Shown: positions 1 to 6,637 of the stretch, one piece after another
Position numbering within the stretch: position 1 is the first letter of the stretch
How the letters are laid out: each line of letters opens with the position of its first letter
Assembly: GCA_025450375.1 (NCBI GenBank)
Contig: JANWHO010000116.1
Span: 1-8,998, forward strand
DNA from: Chloroflexota bacterium
GTDB lineage: Bacteria > Chloroflexota > UBA5177 > JANWHV01
Direction of reading: 5' to 3'
Length of the DNA: 8,998 bases
The notes under the pieces: generated by a model
Told to the model about the DNA's origin: nothing
What the model saw: only the letters and a program-made list of their open reading frames with translations
Database searches by the model: none
Made by a program: the position numbers and the translations under genes

Positions 1-144
1 TACCTCCCGAAGTAGCGCGTGGCAGGCTCGGTTGATACCCGTGGATCCGCCGGCCTCGAACCCCACGACCGCCGGCTGTTCCTTCGCCCGATGATGAATC
101 GTCAATGTCCACTCATAGTGCTGCGAGTATACAACCGGGGGCAT
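1..144 (-). CDS. Unrecognised protein, N-terminal 48 residues only (cut by the left window edge)
   Basis: An ATG at 142-144 on the minus strand opens a reading frame with no stop through all 48 codons to the window edge. An in-frame TGA lies two codons upstream, so the ATG is the natural start. The peptide begins MPPVVYSQHYEWTLTIHHR and continues with an AVVGFEAGGSTGINRACHAL segment. The alternating hydrophobic/polar pattern (YEWTLTIHH, then PAVVGFEAG) suggests two beta strands followed by a helix, as in a small folded domain. No signal peptide is visible. It lies 42 bases downstream of the DUF4126 gene on the same strand and may be the last readable member of the mfd operon. No clear Shine-Dalgarno sequence is seen. 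I do not recognise the family. The coding call rests on the open frame, the protein-like composition and the co-directional context. Confidence 0.55.
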   Translation of the reverse strand, partial: MPPVVYSQHYEWTLTIHHRAKEQPAVVGFEAGGSTGINRACHALLREV

Positions 145-186
145 GACTCAGGCGCCAATTCTCGGGACAATCTACTCACTTTCGGC

Positions 187-822
187 TCAGTCACTCTGGT
201 CGGATCCCGCGGTTGTCGGCAGTCGTGAGATCACCGCCAGGGCCAGGACGCACAGGACTATACCGAGCCAGGGACGGCGAATGACCGCGCGCCCCGCCGT
301 TACCGCCAGAAGATCCTCGCCTACCGCGACCACCGGATCCGGAAGGCCCGTGCGCTTCACCACCCAGGCACGGCCGTGGCCCCCCGCGAACGAACCAGCC
401 AGCGCGCCGGCCGCGCCAGTCCCCCAACCGGCCCACGCGGGCTTCTCCGCCAGGCGAAAGCTCGCGATTCCCGCTATCCCACCACTGAGAGCCCGACCCG
501 CTAAAGGGCCGCGATTGAGCCGGCTGGGGATAAACGGCAACTTGTCAGCCAGGAACTCGCCCGCCATCGCCGCCGAAAGCCCGCGGCTGGCGAGCTTCTG
601 GAACAGCCACCTGGGGAGACGCTCGGATCGGAGGCCACGCGCGCGCTCCGCTCGGCTCAATATGGCAAGGGCAAAGGTGGACCGGAAGCCGGTGACCACC
701 CCCAGGCCAAGGGCGCGGCCAAAGGCGGCCAGCCACGACCCGGGACATGGAACTTCCGGAACCTCTGAGCTATTGCCGTCCAATGTCGCGCCCTCCCTTT
801 CTCCCTGCTCATTCATGCTCAT
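187..822 (-). CDS. DUF4126 family membrane protein
   Basis: This is a 211-residue protein of unknown biochemical role. It matches what I know of the DUF4126 family: a glycine/alanine-rich integral membrane protein with a conserved DKLPFIPSR segment (here residues 93-101) and a later DP..A.GEDLLAV segment before the last membrane helix. Four hydrophobic segments are visible, at about residues 31-56, 107-124, 131-150 and 185-203. The first contains the family-like GLGVVTGFRS. The first 28 residues are polar and acidic and probably cytosolic or disordered. I chose the ATG at 820-822 (MSMNEQ) because it lies 7 bases past the mfd stop. A TTG at 900 would add 26 residues that read like a shadow of mfd, and an ATG at 816 is also possible. 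The ribosome site is weak, so translation may be coupled to mfd. The family call is from memory of its motifs. The function is unknown. Confidence 0.7.
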   Translation of the reverse strand: MSMNEQGEREGATLDGNSSEVPEVPCPGSWLAAFGRALGLGVVTGFRSTFALAILSRAERARGLRSERLPRWLFQKLASRGLSAAMAGEFLADKLPFIPSRLNRGPLAGRALSGGIAGIASFRLAEKPAWAGWGTGAAGALAGSFAGGHGRAWVVKRTGLPDPVVAVGEDLLAVTAGRAVIRRPWLGIVLCVLALAVISRLPTTAGSDQSD

Positions 823-829
823 CCGACCG

Positions 830-3800
830 CTAGGATGGCCGCCCGCTCGCCACCAGGCGCGGTGTCTCGTCGCCGGCCCGGAGCGCCACCGCTCGGTCAA
901 GGATCCTCTCGATTGCCGCCAAGGGATCGGTGCTCAGCCGCTGGGCTGAGAGTCGGAGAATCCCGCGATCGATGCGAGCGGCCATGCCATAGGTTGCATA
1001 GAGATCCTGCCGATCATAGACCGTGGTGGACGTACCCTGGATCACCAGGCTGGTGGGGTCGAGCTTTATATCCAGGATGCCCAGTTGGGTTGCCTTGAGC
1101 CGGATTCTCACCATGGCCAGCATGGCCGCGACCGGATCCGGCATGGGCCCAAAGCGGTCCCGTAGCTCGGCCTCCAGATCGATGACCTCCGCCGATTTCG
1201 TGGTCGCGGCAAGCCGCTGATAAAGCCGCAACCGCTGATTCCCATCCTCCACGTAATCGTCGGGGATGAAGGCATCCACATGAATACTGACCACCGGGCG
1301 CGGCTGCTCCGTCGGAAGCGACTCGCCGCCGGCGCGCTGCCGCTCGATCGCCTCGGCCAACATCGACGCATAGAGTTGAAAGCCTACGGCCGCCATCTGG
1401 CCGTGCTGGGCGCTCCCGAGTACGTTCCCCGCTCCGCGGATCTCCAGATCCTTCATCGCGATCTGGAAGCCGGCCCCCAATTCGGTCGACTCGAAAATTG
1501 CCTTTAACCGGCGCTCGGCGGTGCGGGAAATCCTCAGGTTCGGGTTATAGAGCAAATAGGCGTAGCCACGACGGCTGCTCCGGCCAATCCGCCCGCGCAA
1601 CTGATACAACTGCGAGAGGCCGAATTGCGGGGCATCGTTGACGATCATCGTGTTGACGTTCGGAATGTCCAGACCATTTTCGATGATCGTGCTGCAAATG
1701 AGCAGATCATATTGCTTGTCGGCGAAGGCAAACATGGCCCGCTCCAATTCCGCCTCCGGCATTTGCCCGTGCGCGATTTCGATCCGCGCCTGGGGGGCCA
1801 ACCGGCGTAAGCGCTCGGCCATTGCCTGGATAGTCTGCACGCGATTATGGACAAAGTAGATCTGTCCCCCACGGTCCATCTCCCGGAGGATCGCCTCGCG
1901 GATATGGTATTCGTCGAAGGGCTCCAGGAAGGTCTTGATCGGGAGCCGTCCTTCCGGCGGGGTGGCAATCACGCTCAGGTCCCGCACCTGCATCAAAGCC
2001 ATATGCAGACTGCGGGGAATCGGGGTCGCCGTGAGGGTCAACACGTCGATATCGCGGCGCATCTGCTTGAGCCGCTCCTTATGCTTCACTCCAAAACGCT
2101 GCTCTTCGTCAATAACCAGCAGGCCAAGATCACTGAACGACACGTCTTTTTGCAGCAGCCGGTGGGTTCCGATCGCGATGTCGATCGTCCCCTCGCGAAT
2201 CCCCTCCAGCACGCGCTGCTGCTCCTTGGGGGACTGGAAGCGGCTCAGTACCCCAACCCGGACCGGAAAGGCTTGCATACGTTCACGGAAGGTGTTGTAG
2301 TGCTGCTGGGCCAGGACGGTGGTGGGAACCAGCACCGCGACCTGTCGCCCATCCATCACCGACTTAAAGGCGGCCCGGAGCGCCACCTCGGTCTTCCCGT
2401 AGCCTACATCTCCGCAAACCAGGCGGTCCATGGGCCGGGCGCTTTCCATATCGCCCTTCACGTCCCGGATCGCGCGCTCCTGGTCCACCGTCTCTTCATA
2501 GGGGAAGGCGGCTTCAAGTTCGCGTTGCCAATGGCCGTCGGCGGCAAAGGGGTGGCCGGGCGCCTTTTCCCGAAAGCGATAGAGATCCAGCAACTCGCGC
2601 GCCACCGCCTCCACCGATTCCTTCACCTTGGCTTTGGCGCGCGTCCACTCCTGGCTTCCCAACTTGCTCAGGGCGGGAGCCACCTCGCCCATGCCCCGAT
2701 ATTTAGTCACCCGATCAAGCTGATCGGTGGGAACCAGCAGTCGATCGGTGCCCGAAAACTGCAGATCGAGATACTCGCGCTCCGCCCGTCCGGCCCCGCG
2801 TCGAACCACTCCCTGATACCGTCCGATTCCGTGCTCGATATGGACTACGATATCGCCTGGTTGGAAGTCGAGGGCGAAGGTTCCGCCGGCCTCGCGATGA
2901 AAGCGCGCGGCGGGTCGCGGCCGGGTCCAACCGGCAACCTCGGCGTCGGTAATTACCAGGAGATGACCGTTCGGCAGGTACCAGCCCTCGGGCAACTGGC
3001 CCGGCACGGCGACAATCGTGCCCCGCTCGGGCAGCGCATCCAGAGTCGCGGCCCTGAGGACCGGCACCTGATCCTCGGTTAAAAGCTCGGCCAGTCGTTG
3101 ACCCTGCAACGAGACGATACAGACCCGCTCCTGCTGCCCGCGCAGTTCGGCGCAATCCTGCACAAAGCGCTTCAGGCTGCCCGCATAGGAGGGAGCAGTG
3201 CGAAACACATTGCCCGCGCTCCAATCGAACCCCTCGCCGGCTACCCGTTGCCGCCACTCTACCCGCGGCATCAGCCCTATCTCCTGGCGAACGTCCTCGA
3301 CCGCCAGCAAGGGAAAGCGGAGGCCGGCCGGCACTTCGCCGCGGCCAAGCAACTCGTCACTCAACTCCCGCGCTTGCTCGGTCAGATCGTCCATGGTGCC
3401 GAACAATGCCTCGGGTTCGTCCAGGAACAGGACCGACGAGCCCGAGAGGTAGGACAGCAGCGAGGAAGGTTGCGCCGTCAGATACGGGGTGTAGAACTCC
3501 AGCCCGTCAAAGGGGATGCCCTGGCTCAGGTTGCGAAGCTCTTCGTCCCATTGGCTGCGCACATGGGGAAGGCAGCGGGAGGTATCGAGAGAACCGAGTT
3601 CGCGAAGCGCCTCCTCGCTGGCCGGCAACACAAAGGGGTGCAACGGCCCGAGAAGCACCCGTTCCAACGCCGCCACCGAACGTTGAGTCGAGGGGTCGAA
3701 CTGGCGGAGCGACTCCACTTCCGAGCCGAGCAACTCCACCCGGACCGGCCAATCCGCCCCGGCGGGAAACACATCCACGATGCCGCCCCGCCGGCAGTAC

Positions 3801-4351
3801 TGGCCGGGCCGTTCCACCACGGCCGCTTGCTCGTACCCCATCCGGCGCCAGACCGTCATCTCGGTGCTCATGACGAGCCGGTCCCCCTGCCCCAGTTCGC
3901 GAATCAGTCCTTTCGCGCCGGAGGGATGCATGAGCGGCTGCAGCAGCGCCCGCGCCGGCACGACAACCACCGCCGGTCCACCGGCACTCAACACCTCCAG
4001 CACCCCCTGGCGCTGCTGGACGATCGTCCCCTCCGGGACAGCGCGTTCGTAGGGCAGCGCCTCCAAGGCGGGGAACTGGAGCACGGGGACCGCCGGCGCC
4101 ACCCACTGGCGCAATTCGTCTACCCAGGAGAGCGCGGTCCCCGGATCGGCTGCCACGACCACCACCTGCGCGCTGCCATGCGCGAACGTCTTGCCCTGGA
4201 GTGCGGCGGCGACCACGGGGGCGCTGGCTCGCGGGGCGCCGTGTACCGCCGCGACCCCGCTGGAGCCCAGGCGGGCCAGCAGATCTCCCATCTCCCTGAG
4301 CGACCTGACGTGGGCGGTCAGGGGATGCAGGTTGGCGGAAAGGTTAGCCAC
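830..4351 (-). CDS. mfd: Transcription-repair coupling factor Mfd
   Basis: Mfd is a cytosolic DNA translocase that pushes RNA polymerase stalled at lesions off the template and recruits UvrA to start nucleotide excision repair. The 1173 residues match the usual family length of about 1150, and the order is complete. A UvrB-like N-terminal region comes first (motifs such as FPALEALPYERAVPEG and QRQGVLEVL). The RNA polymerase interaction domain starts near G499 (GDIVVHIEHGIGRYQG). The RecG-like motor has Walker A CGDVGYGKTE with the lysine at 653, Walker B DEEQ at 748-751, LTATPIPRSLHMAL, and the QLRGRIGRS motif VI around residue 919. A C-terminal regulatory domain follows. The start is GTG at 4351, with a strong ribosome site 4 bases upstream and an 8-base overlap with the end of pth. 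It is part of the rsmA-pth-mfd run. There is no sign of truncation or frameshift. Confidence 0.98.
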   Translation of the reverse strand: MANLSANLHPLTAHVRSLREMGDLLARLGSSGVAAVHGAPRASAPVVAAALQGKTFAHGSAQVVVVAADPGTALSWVDELRQWVAPAVPVLQFPALEALPYERAVPEGTIVQQRQGVLEVLSAGGPAVVVVPARALLQPLMHPSGAKGLIRELGQGDRLVMSTEMTVWRRMGYEQAAVVERPGQYCRRGGIVDVFPAGADWPVRVELLGSEVESLRQFDPSTQRSVAALERVLLGPLHPFVLPASEEALRELGSLDTSRCLPHVRSQWDEELRNLSQGIPFDGLEFYTPYLTAQPSSLLSYLSGSSVLFLDEPEALFGTMDDLTEQARELSDELLGRGEVPAGLRFPLLAVEDVRQEIGLMPRVEWRQRVAGEGFDWSAGNVFRTAPSYAGSLKRFVQDCAELRGQQERVCIVSLQGQRLAELLTEDQVPVLRAATLDALPERGTIVAVPGQLPEGWYLPNGHLLVITDAEVAGWTRPRPAARFHREAGGTFALDFQPGDIVVHIEHGIGRYQGVVRRGAGRAEREYLDLQFSGTDRLLVPTDQLDRVTKYRGMGEVAPALSKLGSQEWTRAKAKVKESVEAVARELLDLYRFREKAPGHPFAADGHWQRELEAAFPYEETVDQERAIRDVKGDMESARPMDRLVCGDVGYGKTEVALRAAFKSVMDGRQVAVLVPTTVLAQQHYNTFRERMQAFPVRVGVLSRFQSPKEQQRVLEGIREGTIDIAIGTHRLLQKDVSFSDLGLLVIDEEQRFGVKHKERLKQMRRDIDVLTLTATPIPRSLHMALMQVRDLSVIATPPEGRLPIKTFLEPFDEYHIREAILREMDRGGQIYFVHNRVQTIQAMAERLRRLAPQARIEIAHGQMPEAELERAMFAFADKQYDLLICSTIIENGLDIPNVNTMIVNDAPQFGLSQLYQLRGRIGRSSRRGYAYLLYNPNLRISRTAERRLKAIFESTELGAGFQIAMKDLEIRGAGNVLGSAQHGQMAAVGFQLYASMLAEAIERQRAGGESLPTEQPRPVVSIHVDAFIPDDYVEDGNQRLRLYQRLAATTKSAEVIDLEAELRDRFGPMPDPVAAMLAMVRIRLKATQLGILDIKLDPTSLVIQGTSTTVYDRQDLYATYGMAARIDRGILRLSAQRLSTDPLAAIERILDRAVALRAGDETPRLVASGRPS

Positions 4352-5027
4352 GGATCCTCTCCTCCGGCGGGTGTCCCGCCGCGGGCACTGGTTTCGCGGC
4401 GAGCGGCTCGGCCGCCGTCGGACCCTGGCCGTTAAACTGGTTCATCGCCGCCAGGATGCCGTCGCGTACCACGGTCCCCACGATTGTTACCCCATTCTCG
4501 CACAGGAGCGGTATTTCCTCCTCCTCCACCGGCGAGAATGGGGAGAGCACCCACTCCAGCGGCTCGCCCTCCGTTGGACGCCCAATCCCAACCCGCAGTC
4601 GCGCGTAATCAGGCGTACCCAATGCCGCGTTAATCGAGCGCAGGCCATTATGGCCGCCGGCGGAACCGCGGGCCCGGAGGCGCAGGCGCGCGAATGGGAG
4701 ATCCAGGTCGTCGCTGATAACCAGCAGACGTTCCGGAGCAATCTTGTAATGCGACAGGAGGGCCTTCACCGCCCGCCCACTCTCATTCATAAAGGTCAGC
4801 GGCTTGGCGACCAATACAGGCGATCCTTCAAGCTGGATCCGATAGGTTTCCGCCTGGTGCTCGAGGCGCCAACGCGGAGCGCCATGCCGCGCGACCAGCA
4901 GATCGACCATGCGGAAGCCTATGTTGTGGCGGGTTGGCGCGTAGCGGCGGCCCGGATTTCCCAGGCCAACCACTAACCACTGCCCCTCGGTGGGCGGCTC
5001 CGGCTCTTGACGGCGACGGAAGATCAT
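4344..5027 (-). CDS. pth: Peptidyl-tRNA hydrolase
   Basis: Pth cleaves the ester bond of peptidyl-tRNAs that drop off the ribosome, returning tRNA to the pool. All key residues of the bacterial family are present in the 227-residue reading: N24 in GLGNPG, the catalytic base H34 in TRHNIGF, N81 in LTFMNESG, D106 in SDDLDLP and N127 in GGHNGLRSI. The start chosen is the ATG at 5025-5027 (MIFRRRQEP), which overlaps the rsmA stop as ATGA. The frame stays open 21 codons further into rsmA, but that part is proline-rich shadow sequence. About 16 residues precede the core. The C-terminus carries a tail rich in alanine, proline and glutamate after MNQFNGQ, so the protein is longer than the usual 190 or so residues. 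The tail also contains the ribosome site of mfd, and the stop overlaps mfd by 8 bases. Coupled translation with rsmA is likely. Confidence 0.97.
   Translation of the reverse strand: MIFRRRQEPEPPTEGQWLVVGLGNPGRRYAPTRHNIGFRMVDLLVARHGAPRWRLEHQAETYRIQLEGSPVLVAKPLTFMNESGRAVKALLSHYKIAPERLLVISDDLDLPFARLRLRARGSAGGHNGLRSINAALGTPDYARLRVGIGRPTEGEPLEWVLSPFSPVEEEEIPLLCENGVTIVGTVVRDGILAAMNQFNGQGPTAAEPLAAKPVPAAGHPPEERIRG
4356..4365 (-). promoter_or_regulatory. Ribosome binding site of mfd inside the end of pth
   Basis: The minus-strand sequence GGAGGAGAGG lies 4 bases before the GTG start of mfd and inside the last codons of pth. It supports the GTG at 4351 as the true start and suggests that mfd is translated from the pth transcript. 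Confidence 0.75.
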
Positions 5028-5941
5028 AGGCGCTGGTCCTTGGGGGTATGTTCGTGGTCGGTGCGGAGAGCCAGACTCAGGGCACGCCACTCCTGGACGC
5101 TGAGGGTCTCGGCCCGCCGCGACCGGTCCACGCCCGCGGCCGAGAGTGCGGCCTCAATCACCTCTCCGGAATTGGGCAGGCCGCGATTCAGCGAATTATG
5201 AATCATCTTCCGCTTGGCGCTGAAACCTGCCTTCACGACCCTAAACAAAAACGGATGGTCGGCGCGCGGAACCACCGGAGTGTCGTGCACCCTGAGACGC
5301 ACGATCGCCGAATCGACCTCGGGCGACGGCATGAAGGAGGATGGTGGGACTCGGCGCAGGATTTCAATCCGCGCCAGCACCTGGGCAAACACGGTCAGGG
5401 CGCTCATCTCGCCAGGGAGCGCCGCCAGCCGTTCACCTACCTCCTTCTGCACCATCAGGATGAGCGCGGTCGGTTGATAGGGTCCCTCCAGGAACAGACG
5501 GAGAATCGGAGCCGTGATGTAATAGGGAATGTTCGCCACCACCATGAACGGTTTCCGGACCTCCAGAATCTCCGCCAGATCGGTGTGCAAGACATTCCCT
5601 TCATGGATGGTGACATTTTCCAGCCCGGCTGTCCGGTCGGCGCTGATTCTAGCCATCTCCGCGTCCAGTTCGAGCGCGTGTATCTGAGCCCCGGTTTGGG
5701 CCAGGGCCAGGGTCAGGGTGCCGATTCCGGGCCCAATCTCCAGCACCTGGCTTCCCGGCGCGGGGTCGGCGGCCCGGACGATGAAGTCCAGCGCCTCGCG
5801 GTCGATAAGGAAGTTCTGGCCCAGCTGGTCATTGGTTCGCACCCTATAGCCCCGCAAAATGGCACGGGTCTCCTCGGCAAGGGTAAGAGTTCGGCGCGCG
5901 CTACTGGAAGAGGGCGCCCCCACAGGGCGTACAGTGTTCAC
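5024..5941 (-). CDS. rsmA: 16S rRNA (adenine1518/1519-N6) dimethyltransferase RsmA (KsgA)
   Basis: RsmA dimethylates two neighbouring adenines in helix 45 near the 3' end of 16S rRNA, using S-adenosylmethionine, as a late checkpoint in 30S assembly. Visible motifs in the 305 residues are LGQNFLID (40-47), motif I EIGPGIGT (68-75), the acidic ALELD at 89-93, and the catalytic NIPYY at 137-141 with a following ITAPIL. A C-terminal rRNA-binding part contains PPSSFMPSPEVDSAIVRL and AGFSAKRKMIHNSL. An N-terminal extension of about 39 residues (LAEETRAILRGYRVR) resembles that of Gram-positive-type family members. The usual aspartate after motif I (G-D-A/V-L) is asparagine here, N116 in GNVL. The start is GTG at 5941; a GGAG lies only 2 bases upstream, so the ribosome site is poorly spaced. 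The stop overlaps the pth start as ATGA. Loss of this enzyme gives kasugamycin resistance in other bacteria. Confidence 0.97.
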   Translation of the reverse strand: MNTVRPVGAPSSSSARRTLTLAEETRAILRGYRVRTNDQLGQNFLIDREALDFIVRAADPAPGSQVLEIGPGIGTLTLALAQTGAQIHALELDAEMARISADRTAGLENVTIHEGNVLHTDLAEILEVRKPFMVVANIPYYITAPILRLFLEGPYQPTALILMVQKEVGERLAALPGEMSALTVFAQVLARIEILRRVPPSSFMPSPEVDSAIVRLRVHDTPVVPRADHPFLFRVVKAGFSAKRKMIHNSLNRGLPNSGEVIEAALSAAGVDRSRRAETLSVQEWRALSLALRTDHEHTPKDQRL

Positions 5942-6023
5942 ATCTCCAGTGTACAGGGTTGGCTGAATTACCGCTGTCGTGTACGTGACACGGTCGCATC
6001 ATCCTCCCGGTGGGCAAGGCGGC
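5942..6023. other. Gap between rdgB and rsmA with a possible 19-codon reading frame
   Basis: This 82-base gap is the longest non-coding interval in the window. On the minus strand an ATG at 6025-6027 overlaps the rdgB stop as ATGA and opens a 19-codon frame (MSRLAHREDDATVSRTRQR) that ends in TAA at 5968-5970, 26 bases before the rsmA GTG. The peptide is highly charged and matches nothing I recognise, so it could be chance. A 5-bp inverted repeat lies within it at 5978-5992. I see no convincing -35/-10 promoter and no hairpin followed by a T-run. Confidence 0.2.
5978..5992. repeat. Short perfect inverted repeat upstream of rsmA
   Basis: CGTGT, a 5-base centre ACGTG, then ACACG give perfect 5-bp arms. 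The repeat lies 37 bases upstream of the rsmA start in the only sizeable gap of this operon, where an operator would be expected. It is short enough to be chance. Confidence 0.25.
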
Positions 6024-6620
6024 TCATGGCAACCGGCCCCTATCCGCCAACAACCGCCGCGCCGCCTTCCCACGATGCCCCAGCGCGTCTTTCTGTTTCG
6101 CGGTCAACCGTGATACGGGCGCGTCCAGGCTAGGAATCAGGAAGACCGGATCATAACCAAAGCCGGTGCCGCCCTCCAGGTACTGATCCGCGACCCTGCC
6201 ATACCACTTCCCCTCCGCCACGATTGGATTCTCATCCGGTACCACGAGGGCCAATGCGCATACGTAATGCGCCCCGCGATCGGCGTCCGAGATCCCTTGC
6301 AGGCACTCCAGGAGGTAACGGGCCCGTCCCTCGTCATCCAGATCCGGACGGCCGAAGCGGGCGCTACGTACGCCGGGAGCACCCGCCAGGGCATCCACGC
6401 GGATGCCGGAGTCGTCCGCGAGGGCGGGCATGCGGTACGCTGAGGAGTAAGCGCGGGCCTTGGTGAGCGCGTTGGCCGCGAAGGTCAGTCCCACTTCCTC
6501 GACCAACAGCGGGTTCAATCCCCACTCTTCCGGCGTTCGCACCTCCAGGTCGTCGCCGGTGAACAAGCGTTGAAATTCCTCGGCTTTGCGCCGGTTCGAA
6601 GTGGCAAGTACCACGCGCAT
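6024..6620 (-). CDS. rdgB: XTP/dITP diphosphatase (RdgB/HAM1 family)
   Basis: This cytosolic enzyme hydrolyses dITP, XTP and related deaminated purine triphosphates to the monophosphate and pyrophosphate, keeping inosine and xanthosine out of DNA and RNA. The 198 residues match the family length. Motifs are the N-terminal ATSNRRKAEEF (6-16), the metal/catalytic ADDSG (68-72), PGVRSARF (82-89), GFGYDPVF (153-160) and a C-terminal KQKDALGHRGKA (175-186). The last motif normally contains SHR. Here the serine is glycine (G181), a mild departure at the nucleotide-recognition site. The start ATG at 6618-6620 is fixed by an ideal ribosome site 6 bases upstream. The gene is divergent from hemW, with only 17 bases between start codons, and leads the minus-strand run towards rsmA. 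Whether rsmA is on the same transcript is not clear from the 82-base gap. Confidence 0.97.
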   Translation of the reverse strand: MRVVLATSNRRKAEEFQRLFTGDDLEVRTPEEWGLNPLLVEEVGLTFAANALTKARAYSSAYRMPALADDSGIRVDALAGAPGVRSARFGRPDLDDEGRARYLLECLQGISDADRGAHYVCALALVVPDENPIVAEGKWYGRVADQYLEGGTGFGYDPVFLIPSLDAPVSRLTAKQKDALGHRGKAARRLLADRGRLP

Positions 6621-6626
6621 AGGGAG
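6621..6626 (+). promoter_or_regulatory. Probable ribosome binding site of hemW
   Basis: AGGGAG directly abuts the rdgB start codon. It lies 11 bases before the ATG at 6638 and 8 bases before an in-frame TTG at 6635. The better spacing to the TTG leaves the exact first codon of hemW open between these adjacent candidates. Confidence 0.45.
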
Positions 6627-6635
6627 ACCTCCTTT
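6627..6635 (-). promoter_or_regulatory. Strong ribosome binding site of rdgB
   Basis: The minus-strand AAAGGAGGT is a full match to the anti-Shine-Dalgarno end of 16S rRNA, 6 bases before the rdgB ATG. It is the best ribosome site in the window, implying that rdgB is well translated. Confidence 0.85.
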
Positions 6636-6637
6636 TG

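Noticed and set aside
50..75. GGTTCGAGG-like T-loop on the minus strand suggesting a tRNA
   Set aside because: The flanking bases do not pair as a T-stem, no acceptor or anticodon stem can be built, and the stretch is read as codons of the partial left-edge gene.
143..949. 268-codon plus-strand open frame opposite the DUF4126 gene
   Set aside because: The product is Arg/Pro/Ala-rich without motifs, while the minus strand gives a protein with membrane segments and the DKLPFIPSR motif.
1847..4435. Two long plus-strand open frames (1847-3082, 411 codons, and 3098-4435, 445 codons) opposite mfd
   Set aside because: They lie entirely or almost entirely antisense to a clear full-length mfd. Their products are rich in His, Arg, Gln and Pro with no domain motif, typical of the complement of GC-rich coding DNA.
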